Source: Roseomonas mucosa (GTDB lineage Bacteria; Pseudomonadota; Alphaproteobacteria; Acetobacterales; Acetobacteraceae). From it: a DNA stretch of 64,000 bases. A program made the position numbers and the translations under genes. This document shows, piece by piece, positions 1 through 8,285 of this stretch; the stretch's first letter is position 1, and each line of letters begins with the position of its first letter. Under the pieces are notes generated by a model that was given only the letters and a program-made list of their open reading frames with translations, did not search any database and was not told the origin of the DNA. The stretch spans positions 1 to 64,000 of the forward strand of contig CAMDWG010000017.1 of the NCBI GenBank assembly GCA_945878375.1, given 5' to 3'.

Positions 1-395
1 CTCGCCGCGGTGCAGACGGCGCAGGACATCGACCTCGGCGCGCTCGGCTTCTCGGCGGATGAGCTCGCGGACATCCTCGCGGCGGCTGGAGATGCCGTGT
101 CCAACGGCGACGCGCCCGAGGCTCTGTCCGGGGATCCCGCTGAGGGGGGGGGCGCGACTGGCGCGGTGGATGCGGAGAAGACGGCGGAGGACCCCGCGGA
201 TGCCGATCCGGTTCCGCCGCGCCAGGCCGTGACCCGCCCCGGCGATCTGTGGCTGCTGGGCGAGCACCACCTCCTCTGCCGCGACAGTACTGACGCTGCG
301 TCGGTGACGCGCGTCATGGGCGACGACCGCGCGGCGCTGCTGTTTACCTCCCCGACCTATGGAAATCAGCGGGACTACACCAGCGCGCACGGAGG
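1..395 (+). pseudogene. ParB/DNA-methyltransferase gene fragment (phage-type)
   Basis: Open from the first base, so the gene began before the window. The translation reads as the middle of the ParB-plus-methyltransferase proteins common in alphaproteobacterial prophages: an acidic linker, then RPGDLWLLGEHHLLCRDST and the motif TSPTYGNQRDYT. That motif corresponds to the catalytic TSPPY motif of N4/N6 adenine or cytosine methylases, here with P changed to T. Similarity stops just after it (around base 390), and the frame continues only as low-complexity Arg/Trp-rich sequence to a stop near 609. The methylase is therefore cut off inside its catalytic domain and should be inactive. The junction falls just before the ribosome site of the next fragment, which suggests a deletion. 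Family call from memory; end point approximate. Confidence 0.6.
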
Positions 396-404
396 CCACC
401 GCCG

Positions 405-560
405 ATGCGGCCTGACCTTCAGATGGAGATCATGCCGGTGGCATCGCTCGCCGCCTATGCCGCCAATGCGCGGATGCACCCAAGCGAGCAGGTGGCGCAA
501 CTGGCGGCGTCGATCGCAGAGTTCGGCTTCAACGTGCCCGTGCTGGTGGATGATGACCCG
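405..560 (+). pseudogene. ParB N-terminal domain fragment
   Basis: Starts at ATG 405 after a plausible ribosome site (GGAGG near 391-395). The first ~52 residues match a ParB/Srx N-terminal domain: VASLAAYAANARMH, then EQVAQLAASIAEFGFNVPVL and VDDD. In intact proteins this is followed by an AGHGR-type motif; here similarity ends at VDDD and the frame runs into unrelated sequence with a stop at 641. This looks like the start of a second ParB-methyltransferase paralogue, placed directly after the truncated first one, as the two genes often lie in tandem in phages. It is non-functional as it stands. Its end coincides with a short inverted repeat at 554-572. Confidence 0.55.
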
Positions 561-572
561 CAGAGCGGGTCA
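554..572. repeat. 8-bp inverted repeat at the parB fragment break
   Basis: TGACCCGC and GCGGGTCA are separated by AGA, a perfect 8-bp stem with a 3-base loop. It sits exactly where ParB similarity stops. It could be a terminator-like hairpin brought in with the downstream catabolic block or a scar of the rearrangement; no T-run follows. Confidence 0.5.
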
Positions 573-686
573 ACTCGATCAGGCGCTGCTCTGTGCTGGA
601 GTTGCGTAGCTCCCACCCCTGACCGAACGAGGACCCGATGATTGACGACGGACTGCTACTTGCGTCCTGCTCTGTCAGGCGGCAGG

Positions 687-698
687 ATCGTGCACGAT
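687..698. promoter_or_regulatory. Palindromic operator overlapping the GntR start codon
   Basis: ATCGTGCACGAT is a perfect 12-bp palindrome whose last two bases are the first two bases of the regulator's ATG (697). The core TCGT-GC-ACGA fits the TNGT...ACNA half-sites typical of FadR-type GntR regulators. Binding here would block both transcription and translation start, so autoregulation of the whole downstream operon is the simplest reading. Inferred, not demonstrated. Confidence 0.5.
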
Positions 699-1353
699 GC
701 AGGATGCACGGACACTGACGCGGGTCGGATTGGCGCAGCAAGTCCGCGCTCGCCTGTTGGAACGCATCATGGACCGCGACCTGCCCCCCGGTGCCCGGCT
801 GAACATCGATGCCTTGGCGCGGGACATGGGCGTCAGCTCCTCACCCCTGCGCGAAGCCCTTGCGGCCTTGGCGGCGCGCGGCCTGGTTCGGAACGAAGCA
901 TTCCTCGGCTTCTCCGTCGCTCCGATGCCGGATGCCGAGTTCCTGCACGCAATGTTCGATACCCGCCTGCGCCTGGAGCCCTGGCTGGCGGCCTGTGCGG
1001 CGCGGCGTATCACGTCTGCGCAGCTCGCCGCGCTGCGCGACGCGCTCCTCCGCATGGCGCCGGAGGCGCGGCAGGGCCCCTGGCAGCGCCACAATGCCCA
1101 TGCCGCCGCTGATGAATGTTTCCACGATATGGTCGCAGAGGCGTCCGGAAACGCGCCGGCGCGGCAAGCGCTCGCGGCGTTGAACGCGCAGATTCATGTC
1201 TCGCGACTCTACCTTGCCGTTCAGACCGGCGCGGAGAAGACGGCGGCTGAGCACCAGCGCCTGCTAGCTGCACTGGAGGCCCGCGACCCCGCAGCCGCCG
1301 AAGCGGCGATGACCGCCCATCTCGAAGGTTCCCGGGAGCGCCTCGTCCCATGA
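697..1353 (+). CDS. GntR-family regulator, FadR/FCD subfamily
   Basis: A 218-residue transcription factor. The N-terminal winged helix-turn-helix spans about residues 15-70 (LARDMGVSSSPLREALAAL is the recognition segment). The C-terminal all-helical FCD domain keeps the likely metal ligands D139, H143, H186 and H208, so it probably senses a small carboxylate bound at a metal. It is the first gene of a ten-gene + strand operon: its stop overlaps the next ATG (ATGA at 1350). The start ATG 697 lies in a perfect palindrome, which argues for autoregulation. Such regulators usually repress sugar-acid or carboxylate catabolic operons and are released by substrate. Which ligand is unknown. Family assignment is firm. 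Confidence 0.9.
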   Translation: MQDARTLTRVGLAQQVRARLLERIMDRDLPPGARLNIDALARDMGVSSSPLREALAALAARGLVRNEAFLGFSVAPMPDAEFLHAMFDTRLRLEPWLAACAARRITSAQLAALRDALLRMAPEARQGPWQRHNAHAAADECFHDMVAEASGNAPARQALAALNAQIHVSRLYLAVQTGAEKTAAEHQRLLAALEARDPAAAEAAMTAHLEGSRERLVP

Positions 1354-2516
1354 CCCAATCGGCTTCGGCTCCGCCCGCCGACACGACTGCGCGCATCGCG
1401 CGGATCCGCCTGCATCCGTTGCTGTACACGATGCCCGACAGTCACGCCTATGGCATGGCCCGCGGGCTGACCGCCGCCCGCGGCGCAACCCTGGTCGAGA
1501 TCGAGACCAACACCGGCGTCACCGGCTGGGGCGAGGCCTGGGGCCCGCCTGACTTTCCCGCGGCCTATCTCGGGATGGTGGAAGCGCGCTGGCTTGGTGC
1601 GCGGCTGACCGACCACTCCGCGCTGTTCCACACACTCATCGCGCAGAACTACCATTTCGGCGTGCAGAATGGCCTGATGGCGCTGCTCTCCGGCATCGAC
1701 ATCGCCATCCACGACGCGCTCGGCAAGGAACTCGGCCTTCCCGTGCACGCGCTGATCGGCGGCCGCGCGCGCGAGGAAGTTCTCTGCTACGCCTCCGGCG
1801 GCTATTTCACCGCCGATCCGGCGCGCGGGCTGGGCACGCAGCTTGGGCGCTTCGCCGGTTTCCCTGCCTGCAAGATCAAGATCGGCCGCGGCGCAGCGGA
1901 CGATGCGGCGCGCGTCAGGCTGGTGCGCGATGCGCATGGCCCGGCGATGCGCGTCTTCGTGGACGCGAACGGCAACTACACGCTCGACCAGGTCCTTGCC
2001 TCCATGCGTGCGCTCGAGGGGCTCGATGTCGGCTGGTTCGAGGAGCCGCTGGCACCGGCCGAGGAGGAGGGCTACCGCCTGCTGCACGCCCGCGCGAGCG
2101 TTCCCGTCGCGACCGGAGAGGCGCTCTACACCGCCTTCGCCTTCGACCGCCTGCTGGCCCCGCGCGCGATGGACGTGGCCCAGCCCGATCTCGCCCTTGT
2201 AGGCGGGCTGAGCCAGGGCCGGCTCATTTCCCAACTCTGTACGCTGCGGCATGCGCGACTTTCGCCCCATGTCTGGGGCAGCGGACTAGGCTTGGCGGCG
2301 GCGGTGCATCTGGTCGCCGCACACCCCGCCTATCCCGCCACCACCAATGAGGCGGATCCCCCCTGGGTCGAGTACGATGTCGCCGACAACCCGCTGCGCG
2401 ACGAGATCCTGCTGGCGCCGCTCCGCCCCGTGCAGGGGCGCATCCCCGTGCCGGATGCGCCGGGCCTGGGCGTTGAACCCGACCGCGCCACGCTCGCGCG
2501 GTTCCGCCCAAGGTGA
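1350..2516 (+). CDS. Enolase-superfamily enzyme (mandelate racemase/muconate lactonizing group)
   Basis: A 388-residue MR/MLE-type enzyme acting on a carboxylate by proton abstraction next to the acid group. The N-terminal capping domain covers about residues 15-135 and the barrel about 145-370. Visible catalytic features: K175-x-K177 (CKIKIGR), metal ligands D205 (VDANGNY), E231/E232 (FEEPL) and E257 (TGEAL), and H307 (SPHVWG) as the likely second base. This K-x-K plus His set fits the mandelate racemase subgroup, which contains sugar-acid dehydratases and racemases. It overlaps the GntR stop by 4 bases and the following ATPase start by 4 bases, so it is translated within the operon. Substrate not predictable from sequence; a sugar acid or an N-acyl/aminated acid would suit the importer and epimerase alongside. 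Confidence 0.85.
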   Translation: MTQSASAPPADTTARIARIRLHPLLYTMPDSHAYGMARGLTAARGATLVEIETNTGVTGWGEAWGPPDFPAAYLGMVEARWLGARLTDHSALFHTLIAQNYHFGVQNGLMALLSGIDIAIHDALGKELGLPVHALIGGRAREEVLCYASGGYFTADPARGLGTQLGRFAGFPACKIKIGRGAADDAARVRLVRDAHGPAMRVFVDANGNYTLDQVLASMRALEGLDVGWFEEPLAPAEEEGYRLLHARASVPVATGEALYTAFAFDRLLAPRAMDVAQPDLALVGGLSQGRLISQLCTLRHARLSPHVWGSGLGLAAAVHLVAAHPAYPATTNEADPPWVEYDVADNPLRDEILLAPLRPVQGRIPVPDAPGLGVEPDRATLARFRPR

Positions 2517-3505
2517 GCGGCGCCCCCACCCTGCTGCAGGCCGACCGGCTCTCGGTCGGGTTCCCGGCGGGGAATGGATGGCTGCGCGCGGTGGAGGATG
2601 TGTCCTTCAAGCTGGCGCCGGGCAAGACCCTCGCCCTTGTCGGCGAAAGCGGCAGCGGCAAGTCGGCCACCGCCATGGCAGTGGCGCGACTGCACGGGCC
2701 GGAAGCCCGCGTGACCGGCCATCTCGGCTGGACCACACGCGATGGCGCGACTCTCGATCTCGCCACGCTGGGCGGCGAGGCGCTGCGGCGCCTGCGTGGG
2801 CGCGACATTGCCGTGGTGTTCCAGGATCCGGGCAGCGCGCTCGACCCTGTCTTCCGTATCGGCGACCAGATCGCGGAGACGCTGCGCTACCTGCGCGGTG
2901 CCGGCCGGCGCGAGGCGGCGGACGGCGCGATCGCCCTGCTGGATCGCGTCGGCATCCCCGACCCGAGGCGCCGTGCCAGCGAATACCCCCACCAGCTTTC
3001 CGGCGGAATGCGACAACGCGCCGTTATCGCCCTCGCATTGGCCGGCCAGCCGCGCCTGCTGGTCGCGGACGAGCCGACCACCGCGCTCGACGTCACCATC
3101 CAGGCGCAGATCGTGGAACTGCTGCAGGACCTGCAGGCACGCGAGGGCATGGCGATGATCTTCGTCAGCCACGACCTCGGCCTGGTCGCCGGCCTCGCGC
3201 ACCGCATCTGCGTCCTCTACGCGGGGCAGGTGGTGGAGGAAGGGCCAGCGGCCGCGGTGCTCGCCGCGCCGCGCCACCCCTATACCCGCGCCTTGCTTGA
3301 CTGCGTGCCGGAGATCGAGGGAGAGGCGGTGCCGCCGCGCGGCATTCCCGGCCGGATGCCAAGCCCGCTCGCCCCGCCGCCGCATTGCCGCTTCGCTGAT
3401 CGCTGCACCCTCGCCGCGGCCGCCTGCCGCGAGGGGCTTGTGCCGCTAGCAGTGGTCGAACCGGGCCGGACCAGCCGCTGCCTGCGCTGGGCGGAGGTCG
3501 CATGA
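2513..3505 (+). CDS. Oligopeptide/dipeptide-type ABC importer ATPase (DppD-like)
   Basis: A 330-residue ATP-binding subunit. Walker A GESGSGKS is at about residues 44-51, the signature LSGGMRQRA near 162 and Walker B LLVADEPTTALD near 182-193. The C-terminal cysteine-containing tail (about residues 290-320) is the oligo/dipeptide transporter extension. Start is GTG 2513, overlapping the previous stop (GTGA). It pairs with the next ATPase, and both would energise the permeases encoded at 8286-10024; in most Opp/Dpp loci the ATPases follow the permeases, whereas here they lie 5 kb upstream with the enzymes in between. Substrate may be a peptide-like or other small molecule, since this family also carries opines, nickel chelates and sugars. 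Confidence 0.9.
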   Translation: MSGAPTLLQADRLSVGFPAGNGWLRAVEDVSFKLAPGKTLALVGESGSGKSATAMAVARLHGPEARVTGHLGWTTRDGATLDLATLGGEALRRLRGRDIAVVFQDPGSALDPVFRIGDQIAETLRYLRGAGRREAADGAIALLDRVGIPDPRRRASEYPHQLSGGMRQRAVIALALAGQPRLLVADEPTTALDVTIQAQIVELLQDLQAREGMAMIFVSHDLGLVAGLAHRICVLYAGQVVEEGPAAAVLAAPRHPYTRALLDCVPEIEGEAVPPRGIPGRMPSPLAPPPHCRFADRCTLAAAACREGLVPLAVVEPGRTSRCLRWAEVA

Positions 3506-4476
3506 ACGCGCTGGTCGAAGCGAGCGGCCTGACGATGGAGTTCGGCGGGCCGAGCTTCCTGGCGCCGCGCCGTCGGCCGGTTCGCGCCGTGGCGGGGGTG
3601 GACCTCCGCATCGTAGGCGGCGAGGCGCTCGGCCTGGTGGGGGAAAGCGGCAGCGGCAAATCCACCATCGGCCGGCTTCTGCTGCGCCTGCTCCGCCCGA
3701 CCGGCGGCAGCGTGCGCTTCGACGGCGCCGACATCACCGCGCTGGACCGCGCCGCTCTGCGGCCGCTGCGGCGGCGCATGCAGATGGTGTTCCAGGACCC
3801 CTTCGGCAGCCTCAACCCACGCATGACCGTCGGCGCCGCGATCGCCGACGGCATGCTGCTGCACCGGATCGTCCCGAGCGAAGAAGCGCGCGAGCGCGTG
3901 GCCGCGCTGCTGGGGCGTGTCGGTCTGCCGCCAGAGGCTGCGACGCGGCCGCCGCGCGAACTCTCGGGCGGGCAGCGCCAGCGTGTCGCGATCGCCCGCG
4001 CATTGGCGGTGGACCCCGATTTCCTGGTGGCGGACGAGCCAGTCTCCGCGCTCGACGTTTCCGTGGGCGCGGAGATCCTGGCCCTGCTGCGGGAGTTGCG
4101 GGCGGAACGTGGGCTCGCGCTGCTGTTCGTCTCACATGATCTCGGCGCTGTGCGCGCCCTCTGTGATCGCGTCGCGGTGCTGTATCTCGGGCGGGTGATG
4201 GAGGAGGCGCCGGCGGAGGCGCTGTTCCGCGACCCGCGCCATCCCTACACGCGGGCCCTGCTGTCCGCGTCGCCCAGCCGGCCAGGGCGCGCGCGCGGCC
4301 CGCGGATCGTGCTCTCGGGCGAGATCCCAAGCCCTGCAGCGCCGCCCTCGGGCTGCGTTTTCCGAACACGCTGCCCGCATGCGCTCCCGGCCTGCGCGGA
4401 TCAGGTGCCAGAACTGCGTGAACTGGCGCCGGGTCGCCGCGCGGCCTGCATCCGCGATGATCTGGTGCTGCCATGA
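3502..4476 (+). CDS. Oligopeptide/dipeptide-type ABC importer ATPase (DppF-like)
   Basis: A 324-residue second ATP-binding subunit of the same importer. Walker A GESGSGKST is near residue 47, signature LSGGQRQRV near 153, Walker B FLVADEPVSALD near 173, and the usual oligopeptide C-terminal extension with CVFRTRCPHALPAC near 292-305. It starts 4 bases inside the previous gene (ATGA) and its own stop overlaps the following epimerase start, so expression of the two ATPases is translationally coupled. Half of the heterodimer with the preceding ATPase. Assignment to the family is secure; transported compound unknown. Confidence 0.9.
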   Translation: MNALVEASGLTMEFGGPSFLAPRRRPVRAVAGVDLRIVGGEALGLVGESGSGKSTIGRLLLRLLRPTGGSVRFDGADITALDRAALRPLRRRMQMVFQDPFGSLNPRMTVGAAIADGMLLHRIVPSEEARERVAALLGRVGLPPEAATRPPRELSGGQRQRVAIARALAVDPDFLVADEPVSALDVSVGAEILALLRELRAERGLALLFVSHDLGAVRALCDRVAVLYLGRVMEEAPAEALFRDPRHPYTRALLSASPSRPGRARGPRIVLSGEIPSPAAPPSGCVFRTRCPHALPACADQVPELRELAPGRRAACIRDDLVLP

Positions 4477-5432
4477 CCGAACGGCTTTTCGTCATCGGCG
4501 GTGGCGGCTTCGTGGGCAGCCGGGTGTTGCGCGCCGCGGTCGGGCAGGGGATCGCCTGCGCGAGCTTCGGGCCAGCCGGACGCGACCTTGCGGCCGGTCA
4601 GGCCATCGCTCGCTTCACCGGTGACGCCGAGGAGAGCGGCGCGCTGGCTGCGGCGCTGGCCTCGTTCCGGCCCGATGCGGTGGTCTGGGCCGCGGGCTAC
4701 AACCCCACGGGTGACGGGCTGGCGCGTACCGCCGAGGCAGATGTGGCGCGCGCCGTCGCGGTGAATGCTGGCGCCTTCGCCGCCACCCTCGCGGCCTGCC
4801 GGCAGGCCGGTGTCGCGCGGGTGGTGCAGTGCGGCTCGACCGTCGTCTTCGGGCCGGCAGCCGACTATGCCACGACGCGCGTGGACGAAGCCGCGCCGCC
4901 CGCGCCGCGCACGGCCTATGGGCTGACCAAGCTGATGGCGGAGCAGGCCGGGCATTGGGCGGTGGATGCGCTCGGCCTCGATGTTGTGACGCTGCGCCTG
5001 CCCTTGGTCTTCGGGCCCGGGCGCTGGTACGCGGGCGCCGCGGGCGCCTATGCGCGCATGCTGCGCGCGACCGTCGACGGCACCGAACTGCGCGAGGACG
5101 TTTCCCCTGTCCCCTTCGACGTCGTCCATGGCGACGATGCGGCGGTGGCCATCCTGATGCTCGCCGCACGGCGCGGCCCGCCGCGCGTGCTGAACATGGC
5201 CGGGCTGACGACCAGCCTTCCGGAGATCGCAGCGGCCCTCTCGCCGAAGCTGCGGGCCGTGGCCGTGCCGGCGCCGGCCGCCTTCCCGCTGGTGGATGAT
5301 GGCGCGCTGCGCGCCTTGGGCTGGGCCCCGCAACGTGGCTTGGCGGACATCCTCAACGACACGCTTGCCGAGATGAAGCGGGCCGATGCCCCCAGGGCGC
5401 AAGCGCCCGCTGGTCTGGATCGGCCCGCATGA
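4473..5432 (+). CDS. NAD-dependent epimerase/dehydratase (extended SDR)
   Basis: A 319-residue extended short-chain dehydrogenase. The N-terminal Rossmann motif GGGGFVG is at residues 9-15 and the catalytic pair Y149-x3-K153 (YGLTK) is preceded by CGSTVVFG, supplying the Ser/Thr of the triad. Members oxidise or epimerise nucleotide sugars but also free sugar acids such as uronates. Located between importer ATPases and RidA in the GntR-controlled operon, with a 4-base overlap upstream; it probably acts on an imported sugar-like or hydroxy-acid compound together with the enolase-superfamily enzyme. A second, different epimerase lies on the opposite strand at 10424-11392, so the two loci may share chemistry. 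Exact reaction unknown. Confidence 0.85.
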   Translation: MTERLFVIGGGGFVGSRVLRAAVGQGIACASFGPAGRDLAAGQAIARFTGDAEESGALAAALASFRPDAVVWAAGYNPTGDGLARTAEADVARAVAVNAGAFAATLAACRQAGVARVVQCGSTVVFGPAADYATTRVDEAAPPAPRTAYGLTKLMAEQAGHWAVDALGLDVVTLRLPLVFGPGRWYAGAAGAYARMLRATVDGTELREDVSPVPFDVVHGDDAAVAILMLAARRGPPRVLNMAGLTTSLPEIAAALSPKLRAVAVPAPAAFPLVDDGALRALGWAPQRGLADILNDTLAEMKRADAPRAQAPAGLDRPA

Positions 5433-5448
5433 GCGGAGGGAGAGGCGC

Positions 5449-5916
5449 ATGAGCCACGAGGCAAGGCTGGCGGAGCTCGGGATCGCACTTCCGCCCGTGG
5501 CCGCACCAGCCTTCGACTACGTACCCGCCGTGGTACATGGCGGACTGGTCTGGATCAGCGGCCAGCTGCCGCGTGCGGCCGACGGCTCGCTGCCGCATCT
5601 CGGGCGGCTTGGCGACGGCGTCGATGTGGAGACCGCGCGCAAGGCAGCGGAACTCTGCGCCTTGCAGGCGCTCGCCGTGCTGCGCGCGGCGGCGGGCACG
5701 CTCGACCATGTGGCGCGTGCCATCAAGGTCACGGGCTTTGTTGCCTCCGCGCCCGGATTCGTGGAACAGCCCAAGGTGATCGACGCGGCCTCGAACCTGC
5801 TCGGCCGGGTTTTCGGGGAAGCCGGTCGGCATGCGAGGAGCGCCGTTGGCGTGGCCATGCTGCCGCGCGGCGTGCCGGTGGAGATCGAATTCGTCTTCGC
5901 GTTGAAGGATTCCTGA
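5449..5916 (+). CDS. RidA (YjgF/YER057c/UK114) family protein
   Basis: A 155-residue RidA-superfamily protein, longer than the ~128-residue RidA core. ATG 5449 was chosen because a strong ribosome site (GGAGGGAGAGG, 5435-5445) lies just upstream. R130 in the ARSAVGV segment corresponds to the arginine that binds the carboxylate of enamine/imine substrates in active RidA proteins. RidA enzymes hydrolyse reactive 2-aminoacrylate-like imines to 2-oxo acids plus ammonia. In this operon it would fit a pathway that releases an imine or enamine, for instance after dehydration of an amino-bearing acid by the enolase-superfamily enzyme. Alternative: one of the non-deaminase Rid subfamilies with unknown role. 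Confidence 0.85.
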   Translation: MSHEARLAELGIALPPVAAPAFDYVPAVVHGGLVWISGQLPRAADGSLPHLGRLGDGVDVETARKAAELCALQALAVLRAAAGTLDHVARAIKVTGFVASAPGFVEQPKVIDAASNLLGRVFGEAGRHARSAVGVAMLPRGVPVEIEFVFALKDS

Positions 5917-5918
5917 CC

Positions 5919-6668
5919 ATGGCCTGGCTCGAATTGGCCGAGATGACGACGGTCGAGTTCGCCGCGGCCAGCCCGCGCCTTGCCCTGCTGCCAGTGGGCG
6001 CGACGGAGCAGCATGGGCCGAACATGCGGACCTCGACGGACTACGTCATCGCCCATCGCATCGCGCAGCGCCTTGCGGAAGCGGTGGGGCCGGACGCGGT
6101 GGTGCTGCCGCCGCTGCCCTATGGCCTGTCGCGCCACCACATGGGCTTTCCCGGCACGATCACCCTGTCGGAGGAAACCTTCCTCGGCTGCTGCGTGGAT
6201 GTTGCGCGCAGCATGAAGGCGCATGGCATCACGCACCTGCTGCTGGTGAACGGCCACAACGGCAACACCACGGCGCTGGCCGTTGCGGCGTCTCGTATCT
6301 TGTATGAGGTCGGGATGCAGGCGGCGGTCGGCTTCTACTTCCAGCAGGCGGCCGATCGCGTGAAGGCCCATGGCAGGACGCCGCGCTTCGGCCATGCCTG
6401 CGAGGTCGAGGTCTCGGTCGCGCTCGCCCTCGCGCCCGAACTCGTGCGGCGGGATGCGCTGGCCCCGGGCGACATGATCGCGATGGACCTGCCGCTCGGC
6501 ACCAATGAGCAGCCCTTCTTCCTGCAGGTGCCGATTCCCTTCCATGAGCAGACCCGCAACGGGGTCTTCGGCGATGCGCGCCTCGCCACGGCGGAGGCTG
6601 GCGAGGACATCGTCGCAACCGCCGTGGCGCGCACCGTCACCTTCATCCGCGCCTTCCTGCAACGCTGA
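5919..6668 (+). CDS. Creatininase-family amidohydrolase
   Basis: A 249-residue creatininase-family protein; members are metal-dependent amidohydrolases that open small cyclic amides such as creatinine or cleave formamides in cofactor pathways. The metal set is visible: E30-x-H32 in GATEQHG, D41, H113 in NGHNGN and E162/E164 in HACEVEVS. Length matches the family. It starts 3 bases after the RidA stop and precedes the periplasmic binding protein gene, so it sits in the catabolic operon, not in a cofactor locus. A lactam or N-formyl compound delivered by the importer is the likely substrate, but this is inference. A second family member lies at 61703-62404. Confidence 0.85.
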   Translation: MAWLELAEMTTVEFAAASPRLALLPVGATEQHGPNMRTSTDYVIAHRIAQRLAEAVGPDAVVLPPLPYGLSRHHMGFPGTITLSEETFLGCCVDVARSMKAHGITHLLLVNGHNGNTTALAVAASRILYEVGMQAAVGFYFQQAADRVKAHGRTPRFGHACEVEVSVALALAPELVRRDALAPGDMIAMDLPLGTNEQPFFLQVPIPFHEQTRNGVFGDARLATAEAGEDIVATAVARTVTFIRAFLQR

Positions 6669-6691
6669 CCCACAATATAGGGAGAGAAACA

Positions 6692-8281
6692 ATGTGGACG
6701 CCTTCTATCAGCCGCCGCGCCGCGCTGCTCGGCACCGCCGGCCTGCTTGCCGCGCCTGGCCTGCCCCTGGCACAGGGCACGGCGCTCGATATCTACGGAG
6801 CTGCCGATCCGCAGGCGCGGCGCGGCGGGACGCTGACGGTGGCCATCGCGAATGAGCCGCCGAACCTCGATCCGTTCCACCAAGCCGGCGATGCGCGCAC
6901 CGCGGTGACGGTGCTGATGTATCAGGGCCTGATGTACGAGCATCCCTCGGGGGAGGCGCGTCCGCTGCTGGCGGAGAGCATGCAGATCTCGCCAGACGGC
7001 CTCACCTACACATTCCGCCTGCGCCGCAACGTCACCTTCCACACCGGCCAGCCCATGACCTCGGCCGATGTGAAGTACAGCTACGACTACATCCGCGACG
7101 CCGCCAACGGCAGCCCGGGCGCGGCCGATTTCGGCGCCATCGCAGAGATCGCGACGCCCGACGACCATACGGTGGTGATCCGGCTGAGCCGCCCGAACGC
7201 GTCCCTGCCCATGACGCTGACCAACCGCTTCGGCTGCGTCGTGCCGAAGGACACCTTCGCTCGGCCGGATGCGCGCACGCGCCTGTCCCAGCAATCGGTC
7301 GGGACCGGGCCGTTCCGCCTGGCCGAGTTCCGGCCCCAAAGCCACATCCGCATGGCGCGCTTCCCGCAATACTGGGAAGCGAACCAGCCCTATCTCGACG
7401 CCATCCTGTTCAGCGTGCAGCCAAATGCCGCGAGCCTGCTGCAGGCGCTGCGGAACCGCCGGGCGGACATCGCCATGCTGCCGCGTCCGCAGGATGCAGA
7501 ACAGCTGCGCGACGCGCCGGGGCTCAATATCGGCACCGCGCCGTCCCTGCGCCAGAACACGCTCGACCTCGACGGCAACTTCGCGCAGCTGCGCGACGTC
7601 CGCGTGCGCCGCGCCATCGCGCTGGCCATCGACAAGCAGGCGGTGATGCAGGCCTCGATCGGGGGCCATGGCACCGTGCTCGGCACCACGGTCGCCGCCA
7701 TGCAGGACAGCTGGGGCGCACCGCTGAACGAGCTCGCGACGCAGCGTCCCGACCTCGACCGTGCCCGCGCACTGCTGGCCGAGGCCGGACATGCCGGCGG
7801 CTTCGCGCTCGACCTGGTCAGCATCATCGGCTTCGAGTGGATGGACCCCGCCGCCGTCACCATCGCGCAGCAGCTGCAGCGCATCGGCATCCGGCTGAAT
7901 ATCCAGCGCGTCGAACTGGGCGTGTGGCTGAACGCCTTCCGCACGCGCAACATGCGCTTCACCTTCAACGATTGGGGCACGCAGCCGGATCCGCACATCC
8001 TCTACTACCGGCACTTCCGCAGCCCGCCCCAGGGCGCGGATTTCCGCAACTGGGCGAACCCGGATGCGGACCGCCTGCTCGACCAGGGCATGGAGACGTC
8101 GGATATCGCGGCGCGCAAGCGGATCTATGTCGATCTGCAGAAGCTGATGAGCGACACGGTGCCGACCATCATGCTGTTCTCGCCAAACCTGGTGACCGTG
8201 TCGCAGACACGGGTCCGCAACTACGCGCAGCACCCGACCGGCTGGTGGTTCGGGCTTGCGCGTGCCTGGATCGCGGCCTGA
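6692..8281 (+). CDS. Periplasmic solute-binding protein, family 5 (Dpp/Opp type)
   Basis: A 529-residue extracytoplasmic binding protein. The N-terminus has SRRAALLG followed by an Ala/Leu-rich segment and ends in an LAQG-type cleavage region near residue 28, suggesting export, possibly by Tat. Then comes the family-5 pattern: GGTLTVAIANEPPNLDPF, a central lobe with YTFRLRRNVTFHTGQPM, and the C-terminal lobe to residue 529. ATG 6692 has GGGAGAG about 8 bases upstream. It delivers substrate to the two permeases that follow within 5 bases and by overlap. Ligand unknown; the family binds peptides, glutathione, sugars and many small molecules. Confidence 0.9.
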   Translation: MWTPSISRRAALLGTAGLLAAPGLPLAQGTALDIYGAADPQARRGGTLTVAIANEPPNLDPFHQAGDARTAVTVLMYQGLMYEHPSGEARPLLAESMQISPDGLTYTFRLRRNVTFHTGQPMTSADVKYSYDYIRDAANGSPGAADFGAIAEIATPDDHTVVIRLSRPNASLPMTLTNRFGCVVPKDTFARPDARTRLSQQSVGTGPFRLAEFRPQSHIRMARFPQYWEANQPYLDAILFSVQPNAASLLQALRNRRADIAMLPRPQDAEQLRDAPGLNIGTAPSLRQNTLDLDGNFAQLRDVRVRRAIALAIDKQAVMQASIGGHGTVLGTTVAAMQDSWGAPLNELATQRPDLDRARALLAEAGHAGGFALDLVSIIGFEWMDPAAVTIAQQLQRIGIRLNIQRVELGVWLNAFRTRNMRFTFNDWGTQPDPHILYYRHFRSPPQGADFRNWANPDADRLLDQGMETSDIAARKRIYVDLQKLMSDTVPTIMLFSPNLVTVSQTRVRNYAQHPTGWWFGLARAWIAA

Positions 8282-8285
8282 GGCG

